From Bacteroidia bacterium (lineage in GTDB: Bacteria; Bacteroidota; Bacteroidia; J057; JAIXKT01), in assembly GCA_026932145.1 (NCBI GenBank), contig JAIXKT010000001.1, forward strand, positions 109,786 through 152,978: 43,193 bases of DNA. Direction: 5' to 3'. Position 1 is the stretch's first letter. Every line of letters begins with the position of its first letter. Position numbers and translations under genes: made by a program. Shown piece by piece: positions 34,144 to 42,108 of the stretch. Below the pieces are notes generated by a model. That model saw only the letters and a list, made by a program, of their open reading frames with translations. It had not been told where the DNA came from and ran no database searches.

Positions 34144-35184
34144 ATGGAAAAGGAAGAAGAAGATAGTTGTTGTAGAATTGGAAAGAACTTACGTATAGCA
34201 GAGACTTATCTACGTGAAGGTAAGTTAGTTGCGATTCCTACGGAAACAGTATATGGGTTAGCCGCAAATGCTTTTGATGAATATGCGGTTGCGAAAATTT
34301 TTGAGGTAAAAAATCGGCCGGATTTTAATCCGCTCATTGTTCATATTGGCTCTTTGGAGCAGTTACCATTTATTGTTTCAGATTTACCTCCGTTAGCGTT
34401 GCTGTTAGCAGAGGCTTTTTGGCCTGGCCCCTTGACCTTAGTGCTGCCCAAAAGCCAGCATATTCCAACTATAGTTACGGCAGGTCTTTCCGGGGTTGCC
34501 GTCCGTATGCCTGCGCATATTTTAACCAATCGGCTATTAACGAACTCCGGTATCCCATTAGCGGCACCAAGTGCTAATTTATCCGGCTCCATTAGCCCCA
34601 CAACGGCAATGCACGTTTATGAACAGTTAGGAAATAAAATTCCATATATTTTAGATGGTGGGCCTTGTGCCGTTGGGTTGGAATCAACTATAGTTTCTTT
34701 TATGAACGATTCACCGGTTATTTTAAGGCAAGGCGGTATTTTGCCGGAAGCAATAGAAGCTATTGTAGGGAAAATTTCTACCTATTCTCAGGCCGCATCT
34801 GACATTCCCATAGCAGCACCTGGCATGACACTTGCCCACTATGCCCCTAAAACCCCTCTAATTTTGGGAAATCCTATCGACTGGCTTATGCTGAATGATT
34901 GTGTGCCGGAAAAAATTGGGATTTTGTCGTTTCAACGAAACTACAATCTGGATGTTCCGGGAGCTACTATCAAGTGTCTTTCCCCTTCGGGAGATATGTA
35001 TCAAGCTGCCCAACGGCTATATGCTGCTCTTTATGAACTTGATGCATCCGGAATTGATGTCATTTTGGCAGAAAAATTCCCGCAAGAAAGTATCGGAATT
35101 GCTATTAATGACAGATTAACTCGAGCCGCTACCAATTCTTTAACTTCTCGGATTTTACCCTTCTCAGATACAATGAAAAATTAA
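34144..35184 (+). CDS. L-threonylcarbamoyladenylate synthase (Sua5 type)
   Basis: 346 residues, the long Sua5 form: an N-terminal YrdC domain (~10-200) plus a C-terminal Sua5 domain (~225-340). It makes threonylcarbamoyl-AMP from threonine, bicarbonate and ATP for the universal t6A37 tRNA modification. Visible are IPTETVYGLAANAFDE (~27-42), IFEVKNRPDFNPLIVHI (~47-63), FWPGPLTLVLPKS (~91-103), VAVRMPAH, PLAAPSANLSGSISPT (~138-153) and ILDGGPCAVGLESTIV (~168-183). A linker (APGMTLAHYAPKTPL, ~224-238) with the conserved AHYxP element joins the domains. The other t6A genes (tsaD, tsaB, tsaE) are not in the window. It is the second tRNA modification gene here after mnmD. Confidence 0.93.
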   Translation: MEKEEEDSCCRIGKNLRIAETYLREGKLVAIPTETVYGLAANAFDEYAVAKIFEVKNRPDFNPLIVHIGSLEQLPFIVSDLPPLALLLAEAFWPGPLTLVLPKSQHIPTIVTAGLSGVAVRMPAHILTNRLLTNSGIPLAAPSANLSGSISPTTAMHVYEQLGNKIPYILDGGPCAVGLESTIVSFMNDSPVILRQGGILPEAIEAIVGKISTYSQAASDIPIAAPGMTLAHYAPKTPLILGNPIDWLMLNDCVPEKIGILSFQRNYNLDVPGATIKCLSPSGDMYQAAQRLYAALYELDASGIDVILAEKFPQESIGIAINDRLTRAATNSLTSRILPFSDTMKN

Positions 35185-35553
35185 CTTTTACTATTTCTCT
35201 TTATCTTAAAAAGTAGAGATTATCAATAAAATATCTCTTGTAAAAAATCATTTAGTAATCAAATAAATAGAATAATATTAATTCTTATAGATAAGTTCTA
35301 ATACATACGAATCATTGATAATAAACAATATAGATTATTAAAACTAAAAATTAATTTGTCGTTACATACTCAGAAATATTTAGGTATTGAAAGCATAAAG
35401 ACACTTAAATTCAAGTGTTTACGTGCATTAAATATAAATATTGAAAATTATTGCAAAAAAATAATAACTATACAGCCGAACTTTCTATTCATAATGTATA
35501 TTTTTCTACCTTTGCCGCCTAAGTCAATCATAGTGTATTCTGGTACCTAAGTT
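35185..35553. other. AT-rich intergenic region before terC
   Basis: About 370 bp with strongly biased AT composition. It holds the TACCTTTG promoter box at 35507-35514. A 64-codon reading frame at 35356-35550 has no ribosome site, odd composition, and runs through that promoter, so I do not call it a gene. No tRNA or strong hairpin is seen. Confidence 0.6.
35507..35514 (+). promoter_or_regulatory. Predicted -7 box of terC
   Basis: TACCTTTG matches TAnnTTTG and leaves 39 nt to the ATG at 35554, the longest predicted leader among the promoters identified in this window. Confidence 0.5.
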
Positions 35554-36525
35554 ATGCATGGTACGTTTTTATTTATTGAGTCTATTTCGCCTGAAAGTTG
35601 GTTATATACGGTTTTCGGGATTATTGTAGTTACGTTTTTGGTACTAGATTTAGGGGTTTTTAACAAAAATCCTCATAGAGTATCTACTACTGCAGCTTTA
35701 ATACAGTCTGCGGCCTTAGTGGCAGTTTCCTTATCGTTTGGAGCCTTAATTTATTATTTTGATGACCAACCTACCGCAGCAGTTGAATATTTATCAGCTT
35801 ATGTTACAGAATACGCGTTATCTGTAGATAATATTTTTGTGATTATATTGATAATGAGATATTTCCACGTTTCAGATCAATATCAGCACAAAGTTTTATT
35901 TTGGGGTATTTTGGGTGCGTTGATTATGCGGGGTATCTTTATTTTTATAGGAGCCATACTAATCCATGAATTTCATTGGATTCTGTACATCTTTGGGGCA
36001 TTTTTGGTTTTTACCGGTGCCAAGATGCTCTTTGGAAAATCCGAAGAAGACGAAGAGGTGAATTTAGATACGAATCCGGTACTTCGGTTTTCCAAGAAAT
36101 TTTTACCCTTTACTACCGTAGAGCACGGAAGTTCTTTTTGGATACGGGATAAGGGAAAACTATTGTTTACCCCCCTTTTCATGGTAATCATTTTGATAGA
36201 GACTACCGACCTGATATTTGCTGTTGATTCTATACCGGCTGTTTTTTCGATTTCTCAAAATGAATTTGTAGTTTATACTTCCAATATTTTTGCCGTACTT
36301 GGCCTTCGGGCAATGTTTTTTGTACTAAGCTCCGTCCTGAATAAATTTTATCTTCTTTCCCGCGGCGTTTCATTTATTTTGATTTTTATTGGAGCTAAAA
36401 TGTTATTAGAACTTATTAATATTAAGATAGATACAATTTTATCTTTTATATTTATTATTTCTGTTTTAGTGTTATCGGTAGTTTTTTCGTTAATTTTTCC
36501 CAAACAAGAAAAGCAAAATTCGTGA
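35554..36525 (+). CDS. TerC-family membrane protein
   Basis: 323 residues with about eight to nine transmembrane helices. The family hallmarks are AYVTEYALSVDNIFVIILIM (~79-98, the conserved E...S.DN motif) and LIETTDLIFAVDSIPAVFSI (~212-231, the repeated E..D..FA.DS motif), whose acidic residues are thought to bind a metal. TerC/Alx proteins export manganese or calcium and aid metal loading of exported proteins; the tellurite name is historical, and no other ter gene is here. It begins the long plus-strand run; aroK overlaps its last 4 bp (GTGA). Confidence 0.92.
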   Translation: MHGTFLFIESISPESWLYTVFGIIVVTFLVLDLGVFNKNPHRVSTTAALIQSAALVAVSLSFGALIYYFDDQPTAAVEYLSAYVTEYALSVDNIFVIILIMRYFHVSDQYQHKVLFWGILGALIMRGIFIFIGAILIHEFHWILYIFGAFLVFTGAKMLFGKSEEDEEVNLDTNPVLRFSKKFLPFTTVEHGSSFWIRDKGKLLFTPLFMVIILIETTDLIFAVDSIPAVFSISQNEFVVYTSNIFAVLGLRAMFFVLSSVLNKFYLLSRGVSFILIFIGAKMLLELINIKIDTILSFIFIISVLVLSVVFSLIFPKQEKQNS

Positions 36526-37064
36526 GGGTTTGTATTTGGGGGCTTCCGGGTGCTGGAAAGTCCAGTCTATTACCCACCTTAGCTAACGCTCTTAACTTAC
36601 CCGCTTTTGATTTAGATAATCTGATTATTCAAGAAAAACAGATTCCTATTGCTCGTTTTTTTCAATTATTCGGAGAGAACTATTTTCGCCAAACAGAATC
36701 CCAACAATTACAATCGTTATTTGCTGACCATGAACGCTTTGTTCTTGCTTGTGGTGGCGGAACACCTTGTTTTCAGGAAAATAACTCTTTAATGTCATCT
36801 AATTCAGTTTGTATTTGGCTAAATCCCAATATTCACATCATTGCCCACCGAATATTATCCCAAAATCCTCATTCAAGACCCGTTATTCAAGGAAAAACAA
36901 AACCAAGTATCTTAAAATCCCTACAAAATCTACTTTCAAATAGAGTTTTCTATTACCAACAAGCACATATTATTTGCGCAGAAGAATCCATAGAAATAGC
37001 TGAACTGGCGATAAAAATCAACAGTTATTGGCATCAATTACGTTCAATTGATAATTTACAATAA
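36522..37064 (+). CDS. aroK: Shikimate kinase
   Basis: 180 residues, normal for AroK. It phosphorylates shikimate at the 3-OH in the chorismate pathway. The P-loop is WGLPGAGKSSL (~5-15), where this family usually has GxxGxGKS/T. FDLDNLII (~30-37) carries the magnesium/shikimate-binding D-x-D, and FGENYFRQTESQQLQ (~50-64) the FRxxE element. CGGGTPC (~76-82) is the shikimate-binding GGG, and SRPVIQG (~118-124) the lid Arg region. The start is GTG overlapping the terC stop, so expression is probably coupled. No other aro gene is near. Confidence 0.9.
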   Translation: MRVCIWGLPGAGKSSLLPTLANALNLPAFDLDNLIIQEKQIPIARFFQLFGENYFRQTESQQLQSLFADHERFVLACGGGTPCFQENNSLMSSNSVCIWLNPNIHIIAHRILSQNPHSRPVIQGKTKPSILKSLQNLLSNRVFYYQQAHIICAEESIEIAELAIKINSYWHQLRSIDNLQ

Positions 37065-37115
37065 TTAATTTTCGATTTTTAAAATAAATATTAGGTATTG
37101 TGTGTTAAAAACACT

Positions 37116-37123
37116 TAGATTTG
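37116..37123 (+). promoter_or_regulatory. Predicted -7 box of floA
   Basis: TAGATTTG, a TAnnTTTG match, ends 14 nt before the ATG at 37138, the same spacing as at the 2101, 25746 and 34144 genes. Confidence 0.45.
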
Positions 37124-37137
37124 TTTTTTTAAATATC

Positions 37138-38100
37138 ATGGAAATTTTAACAGCACTAACAGTTTTTGCGGCCTTTATTGGTATCTTACTGTTTTTTTAT
37201 TTTGTTCCGATAGGGTTGTATATTACAGCCGTTACTTCCGGAGTTGATGTTAGTATCATGCAGTTGGTGGGGATGCGGTTACGTAAGGTTCAGCCATCTA
37301 TAATCGTAAATAACTTAATCACAGCAACAAAAGCCGGAATCAAGATTGGTGTTACAGATATTGAAACTCACTATTTAGCAAAAGGCAATGTAAATGCAGT
37401 GGTAAATGCCTTGATTTCAGCAGATAAAGCACATATAGATTTAGATTTCAACTTAGCAGCAGCTATTGATTTGGCAGGGCGCGATGTTTATCAGGCAGTA
37501 CACGATTCCGTTAATCCAAGAGTTATCAACTCTCCTCCAGTTACAGCAATGTCAAAAGACGGGATTCAGCTTGTCGTTAGCAGCCGAGTAACTGTGCGAG
37601 CAGATATTCACAAGTTAGTAGGTGGTGCTGGTGAAGAAACTATTTTAGCCAGAATTGGAGAAGGTATCGTAACCACAATCGGCTCCTCTGATTCCCATAA
37701 AACAGTATTGGAAAATCCCGACTTAATATCTAAAACAGTGTTAGCCAAAGGCTTAGATAGCGGAACAGCATTTAGTATATTGTCCATAGATATTGCCGAT
37801 ATTGATATTGGAGAGAACGTTGGGGCAAAGCTACAAATAGATCAATCCGAAGCAGATTTACAAGTAGCTCGCGCAAAAGCCGAAGAACGCCGGGCTATGG
37901 CAGTAGCAGCCGAACAAGAATCAATTGCCAAAGCGCAAGAAATGCGTGCCAAAGTGATTGAAGCAGAAGCCCAAATACCGTTAGCTATGGCCGAAGCCCT
38001 CCGCAAAGGTTCCTTGGGAGTAATGGACTATTACCGGCTGAAAAACCTACAAGCCGACACCCAAATGCGCAACACAATTGCAGATGCACCTAAAGAGTAA
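37138..38100 (+). CDS. floA: Flotillin-like protein FloA
   Basis: About 320 residues. A single N-terminal hydrophobic helix ([20 protein letters not shown], ~3-22) anchors it; then the FloA-specific block [20 protein letters not shown] (~38-57) and an SPFH domain with [20 protein letters not shown]. An Ala/Glu-rich helical region ([18 protein letters not shown]) typical of flotillins leads to the C-terminus. FloA scaffolds functional membrane microdomains. A longer frame begins at GTG 37102, but a TAGATTTG box at 37116-37123 lies 14 nt before the ATG at 37138, and family members start just before the membrane helix; hence this start. A hairpin terminator follows 21 bp after the stop. Confidence 0.9.
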   Translation: MEILTALTVFAAFIGILLFFYFVPIGLYITAVTSGVDVSIMQLVGMRLRKVQPSIIVNNLITATKAGIKIGVTDIETHYLAKGNVNAVVNALISADKAHIDLDFNLAAAIDLAGRDVYQAVHDSVNPRVINSPPVTAMSKDGIQLVVSSRVTVRADIHKLVGGAGEETILARIGEGIVTTIGSSDSHKTVLENPDLISKTVLAKGLDSGTAFSILSIDIADIDIGENVGAKLQIDQSEADLQVARAKAEERRAMAVAAEQESIAKAQEMRAKVIEAEAQIPLAMAEALRKGSLGVMDYYRLKNLQADTQMRNTIADAPKE

Positions 38101-38121
38101 CTTTTAAATTCTAAAAATATT

Positions 38122-38164
38122 AACGCGCAAGGTTTACAAAAACTGTATATCTTGCGCGTTTTTT
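38122..38164 (+). terminator. Rho-independent terminator abutting the murD start
   Basis: Perfect 10-bp GC-rich arms AACGCGCAAG (38122-38131) and CTTGCGCGTT (38151-38160) with a 19-nt loop, then four more T's (38161-38164), giving a TTTTTT run. The T-tract ends immediately before the murD ATG at 38165. The loop and right arm contain TATATCTTG, a poor -7 match. Confidence 0.75.
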
Positions 38165-39556
38165 ATGCAGTCAATCATTGTGTTGGGCGCAGCCGAAAGT
38201 GGAATCGGTGCTGCTGTCCTTGCAAAAAAACTACACTTTGAAGTCTTTGTATCAGACTCTCAAACAATAAAACCGAAATTCAAAGATGAACTCCTCCATT
38301 ATAATATCGCCTTTGAAGAAAATGGACATTCTGAAACTTGGCTAAAATCCGGCATCACCGTAATCAAAAGTCCTGGAATACCGGAAAAAGCACCCATTAT
38401 CCAAAAACTTTATTCCAACCAAATTGAAGTAATCTCGGAAATAGAATTTGCCTACCGGCATAGAAATAGCGATAATATTATCGCTATTTCAGGAAGCAAT
38501 GGCAAAACTACTACTACGCTGCTGGTTTACCACTTAATGCGCCAAGCCGGTTTTGATATAGGATTGTGCGGAAATGTAGGTTTCAGCTTTGCAAAAATGA
38601 TAGCCGAAGATCCACACCAATGGTATGTCGTAGAAGTAAGCAGCTTTCAATTGGATAATTGTTTTAGCTTTCAACCCAAAATTGCCGTCTTAACAAATAT
38701 CACCGAAAACCATTTAGATAGGTATAATTACGACTTTTCTAAGTATGCAGAAGCCAAAGCAAGACTATATCAGGCTATGGGACCAGCGGATTTTCTGATT
38801 TATTCTCTTGATAGTAAAAAACTTGTAGATATTGTGAAAAAAAACAAACCATTGTGCATAACTTTCGGTTTTTCCTTATCTTACACCCCCGATTCTACTG
38901 CTTGGATAGACGGCGATTTTTTAATGTTCAAAAATATGAAACAAGATACTGACCCAAAAAGCGAGAAACTTTCTGTAGATAAAATTTCTACGAAACACGT
39001 TAAAATTAATAAAGGAAAGCATAACCAACAAAACCTTTTGGCAGCAGGTATTGTCGGGAATATAAGCGGCATTCGGAATGACCAAATCAGAGAAAGTTTT
39101 AATTCCTTTGAAAATGAGCCACATCGGTTAGAACTTGTTACAGAAATTGATAAAGTTACCTTTATTAACGACTCTAAAGCAACTACGGTTAATGCTGTTT
39201 GGTATGCCTTAGACTCTATAACACAGCCCGTTGTCTGGATTGTAGGCGGGGTAGATAAAGGTAATGATTATGGCCAACTGCTTGATTTGGTGTCTAAAAA
39301 AGTGAAAGCTATCGTTGTGTTAGCCAAAAATAAAGCAGCGATTTTTGATGCCTTTGCAACCCTTAAACCGATTGTTCATGTGCTAAGTATGGAAGATGCT
39401 ATCCAAGAATCCATGAAATTTGCTGCCGAAGGAGATACCATTCTGCTAAGCCCCGCCTGCGCAAGTTTTGACCTCTTTGAAGACTATAATGCAAGAGGAG
39501 ATGCCTTCAAAAATATTATCTTGGCTATTTTAAAAGAAAAAAACGAACAAGAGTAA
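38165..39556 (+). CDS. murD: UDP-N-acetylmuramoylalanine--D-glutamate ligase
   Basis: 463 residues. MurD adds D-glutamate to UDP-MurNAc-L-Ala in the cytoplasmic stage of peptidoglycan synthesis. The N-terminal Rossmann domain starts IIVLGAAESGIGAAVLAKK; KSPGIPEKAP (~68-77) is typical of MurD. The ATP loop is ISGSNGKTTTT (108-118), NITENHLDRYNYDFSKYAEAK (~179-199) is the central-domain motif with the catalytic His/Asp region, and the C-terminal domain has FINDSKATTVNA (~334-345) and WIVGGVDKG. The ATG directly follows a terminator T-tract; there is no Shine-Dalgarno, so initiation would be leaderless or depend on an upstream transcript. No other mur gene is adjacent, unlike the usual dcw cluster. 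Confidence 0.95.
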   Translation: MQSIIVLGAAESGIGAAVLAKKLHFEVFVSDSQTIKPKFKDELLHYNIAFEENGHSETWLKSGITVIKSPGIPEKAPIIQKLYSNQIEVISEIEFAYRHRNSDNIIAISGSNGKTTTTLLVYHLMRQAGFDIGLCGNVGFSFAKMIAEDPHQWYVVEVSSFQLDNCFSFQPKIAVLTNITENHLDRYNYDFSKYAEAKARLYQAMGPADFLIYSLDSKKLVDIVKKNKPLCITFGFSLSYTPDSTAWIDGDFLMFKNMKQDTDPKSEKLSVDKISTKHVKINKGKHNQQNLLAAGIVGNISGIRNDQIRESFNSFENEPHRLELVTEIDKVTFINDSKATTVNAVWYALDSITQPVVWIVGGVDKGNDYGQLLDLVSKKVKAIVVLAKNKAAIFDAFATLKPIVHVLSMEDAIQESMKFAAEGDTILLSPACASFDLFEDYNARGDAFKNIILAILKEKNEQE

Positions 39557-39576
39557 ACTTAAATAAAAGTAATAAA

Positions 39577-40029
39577 ATGCTGAAAACAAATAAGTTATTA
39601 TTTTTAATAACATTTTTTGCTTTGCTAAACTGCTTTTTTGCCTTTGCTCAAGCAGAAGCAGACCAGATTATTGGTGATTGGCTAACTACCAATGGACGCT
39701 CAAAAGTCCATATCTACAAATCAAATAATAAATACTTTGGAAAAATTTCTTGGCTCAAAGAGCCCGAAGAAAATGGAAAACCCAAAGTTGATAAAAATAA
39801 CACTGACCCCAAAAAACGCAATAACCCACTGATAGGGCTAAACTTACTGCGAAATTTTGTCTATTACAAAAACAATGTGTGGGAAGACGGTAATATCTAT
39901 GACCCTGAAAATGGCAAAGATTATAGCTGTAAAATGACCTTAACAGACAAAAATACCTTAGAAGTACGAGGCTATATTGGCTTTTCACTTATCGGACGAA
40001 CAGTTATCTGGAAAAGAATAACTAACTGA
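39577..40029 (+). CDS. DUF2147 secreted protein
   Basis: 150 residues with a signal peptide (~1-24, FFALLNCFFAFAQA). The mature part is a DUF2147 domain: IIGDWLTTNGRSKVHIYKSN, KYFGKISWLKEP, NPLIGLNLLRNF, WEDGNIYDPENGKDYSCKM and VRGYIGFSLIGRTVIWKR. The family is a small beta-barrel common in Proteobacteria and Bacteroidota with no established function. It lies 20 bp after murD and 11 bp before the ABC permease gene, so it is probably co-transcribed. Location is periplasmic or extracellular; no lipoprotein Cys is placed for cleavage. Confidence 0.88.
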   Translation: MLKTNKLLFLITFFALLNCFFAFAQAEADQIIGDWLTTNGRSKVHIYKSNNKYFGKISWLKEPEENGKPKVDKNNTDPKKRNNPLIGLNLLRNFVYYKNNVWEDGNIYDPENGKDYSCKMTLTDKNTLEVRGYIGFSLIGRTVIWKRITN

Positions 40030-40040
40030 TTTTCAGAAAT

Positions 40041-41339
40041 ATGCTACGAAACATTGGCCTTGTTTTACGCCGAGAGTATTTTATCAGAGTTAAAAACAAG
40101 GTCTTTTTGCTCATTACATTTTTAGCTCCGATAGGCTTTGCACTGCTGGTGTTTTTGCCAATTTTAGTTACTACTCTTACGGATAACTCTGAAATTGCTA
40201 CTGTTTGGGTAAAAGACCCAACAAACCAAATTATTAAAAACCTACATTCAGATGGTTCTATCTTGTTTGTAAGCCGAAATAATGCCATCCCAGAAATACA
40301 ACAAGAGATACAACAAACTGAAAATCAATATCTTCTGATATTACCGGAAGATATTACTAAAACTCAAATTACGGCTACTTTGTATGCCGCAAAACCATTA
40401 AGTTTATCATTAGACCAAAAAATTCGCAGTAAAATAACAGAAGCCATTCAAGGAATCCGGCTTTCACAGATTAACCTTACATCAGAACAACTTAGCTTTT
40501 TAACCCCAAAAGTTGACTTAAACACATTAAAAATTTCTGCAAAAAGCGAACAATCCATTAATTCAATAGTCGCAGCCGGAATAGGTTATGCTATGAGTAT
40601 GATAATTTACTTATTCTTAGTAATATACGGAACTATGGTCATGCGTGGTGTGATGGAAGAAAAACAAAGTCGCATCGTAGAAATAATCGTTTCCAGTATC
40701 CGACCAATAGAATTGATGATGGGAAAGATTATGGGAATAGCCTTGGTAGGACTTACCCAAATTGCTATCTGGCTTATTTTAATGATATTAATCGTTGTAG
40801 TGGGGGCTTTTATAATGGGAATAACCGGAATAGCATCTCAATCTGTATCGACAGCGCAAGCGTCTCCTGAACAAATAAATCAAACTGCCGAAATCATTCG
40901 TTCACTACAAAATTTTAATATTTCCATTATTTTTTATTTTCTCTTTTACTTTTTATTTGGCTATCTTCTGTATGGGTCAATTTTAGCAGCTATTGGTTCG
41001 GCAATAGACCAAGAAACTGATAGTCAGCAATTTGTATCTATTATTTTTATTCCCTTAGTTTTACCGATTTTATTTATCCCTAATATCTTACAGTATCCGA
41101 ATGGGGTTATCGCGACTATCGGTTCATTAGTACCGCTATTTTCTCCTGTAGTAATGATGATGCGTTTAGCAAGTATAGAAGTTCCTTTTTGGCAAATTGG
41201 GTTATCTATACTGCTTCTTATTGCCGGAGTATTCGGAACTATCTGGTTAGCAGCCCGAATTTATCGCGTTGGGATTTTGATGTACGGAAAAAAACCAACA
41301 TGGAAAGATTTATCTAAGTGGGTTTTTGTAAACCATTAA
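40041..41339 (+). CDS. ABC-2-type transporter permease (NatB-like)
   Basis: 432 residues with the NatB/YhaP layout: an N-terminal helix after LRREYFIRVKNKVFLLITFL, a large extracytoplasmic domain (~45-170), then five or six helices including the conserved GVMEEKQSRIVEIIVSSIRP (~195-214) and PIELMMGKIMGIALVGLTQI. Such permeases export ions or small molecules together with an ATPase of the NatA type. No ATPase gene is next to it, so its partner is elsewhere. It is in a run with DUF2147 (11 bp) and the KdsC-type gene (1 bp). Confidence 0.88.
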   Translation: MLRNIGLVLRREYFIRVKNKVFLLITFLAPIGFALLVFLPILVTTLTDNSEIATVWVKDPTNQIIKNLHSDGSILFVSRNNAIPEIQQEIQQTENQYLLILPEDITKTQITATLYAAKPLSLSLDQKIRSKITEAIQGIRLSQINLTSEQLSFLTPKVDLNTLKISAKSEQSINSIVAAGIGYAMSMIIYLFLVIYGTMVMRGVMEEKQSRIVEIIVSSIRPIELMMGKIMGIALVGLTQIAIWLILMILIVVVGAFIMGITGIASQSVSTAQASPEQINQTAEIIRSLQNFNISIIFYFLFYFLFGYLLYGSILAAIGSAIDQETDSQQFVSIIFIPLVLPILFIPNILQYPNGVIATIGSLVPLFSPVVMMMRLASIEVPFWQIGLSILLLIAGVFGTIWLAARIYRVGILMYGKKPTWKDLSKWVFVNH

Positions 41340-41340
41340 T

Positions 41341-42108
41341 ATGCAGTACACAATTGCATTAAGGCTACCTTATCAGGAAAATATTACTTGCTGGAAAGTA
41401 AAAGAATGCTATATCCCTGCTGGTCAAGTTCAGAGAGGTCAATTACTGATTGAGTTTTGGGCATCAGATAAAACCATTTTTTCCTATTACTCACCCGAAG
41501 ATGGTTTTGTTCAACTATCATTATCTCAATCCGATAAATATTATTTTTCGGGTGAAAAAATCGGAGAGATTCGATATGATTCTATTGTTAGCGAATGTTT
41601 ATCAAGCCTATTACAGCCTATTCGGGCTTTTATCTTTGATATTGATGGTGTTTTAACCACCGGAGAAGTATTTGCTTTTGAGCAAGAAGCAGTTCGAGTG
41701 ATGAATATAAAAGACGGCTTCGCTATACAATTAGCCATTAAATTAGGATTTCAAGTTGCCATTATTTCTGGTGGAACTTCATCGGGAGTACATAAACGTT
41801 TGGCGGGCTTAGGCGTAGAGGACATTTTTATGAGCTGCCATAATAAGCTATCTGTCTATGAATCATATATTTCCCAAAAAGGGCTTAATGACGGCGACGT
41901 GCTGTACGTCGGAGATGATATGCCGGATATTGAAGTCTTAAAGCGTGTGGGCGTATCTACTTGCCCTGCAGATGCAGCTTGGGATATTCAGCAAATAGTA
42001 CGCTGGTTATTGCGCTCAAAAGCCGGAACCGGTTGCGCCCGCGAAGTAATTGAAGCTACATTACGTATTCAAAACCGTTGGTATGGAGACCAAAACTGCT
42101 ATTGGTAA
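41341..42108 (+). CDS. KdsC-type HAD phosphatase with N-terminal lipoyl-like domain
   Basis: 255 residues, ~85 longer than normal KdsC. Residues ~92-250 are a full KdsC: motif I FDIDGVLTTGEV (99-110, D100/D102), NIKDGFAIQ, motif II IISGG (141-145), Lys 169, motif IV GDDMPD (191-196), and the C-terminal TGCAREVIE. KdsC removes phosphate from KDO-8-phosphate for LPS inner core. Residues ~3-80 align with biotinyl/lipoyl domains: VKECYIPAGQVQRGQLLIEF, then SDKT with K44 at the lipoyl-lysine position, SPEDGFV and SGEKIGEI. No alternative start precedes motif I closely, so the extension is translated. The ATG lies 1 bp after the permease stop. The domain's function is unknown. Confidence 0.8.
   Translation: MQYTIALRLPYQENITCWKVKECYIPAGQVQRGQLLIEFWASDKTIFSYYSPEDGFVQLSLSQSDKYYFSGEKIGEIRYDSIVSECLSSLLQPIRAFIFDIDGVLTTGEVFAFEQEAVRVMNIKDGFAIQLAIKLGFQVAIISGGTSSGVHKRLAGLGVEDIFMSCHNKLSVYESYISQKGLNDGDVLYVGDDMPDIEVLKRVGVSTCPADAAWDIQQIVRWLLRSKAGTGCAREVIEATLRIQNRWYGDQNCYW

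Noticed and set aside
35356-35550. 64-codon frame before terC
   Set aside because: It passes through the terC promoter box, is Lys/Ile/Asn-rich as expected of random AT-rich DNA, and has no homologous feature.
35554-36525. Tellurite-resistance island
   Set aside because: TerC alone is a common metal-homeostasis protein; no terD, terZ or terB genes are present.
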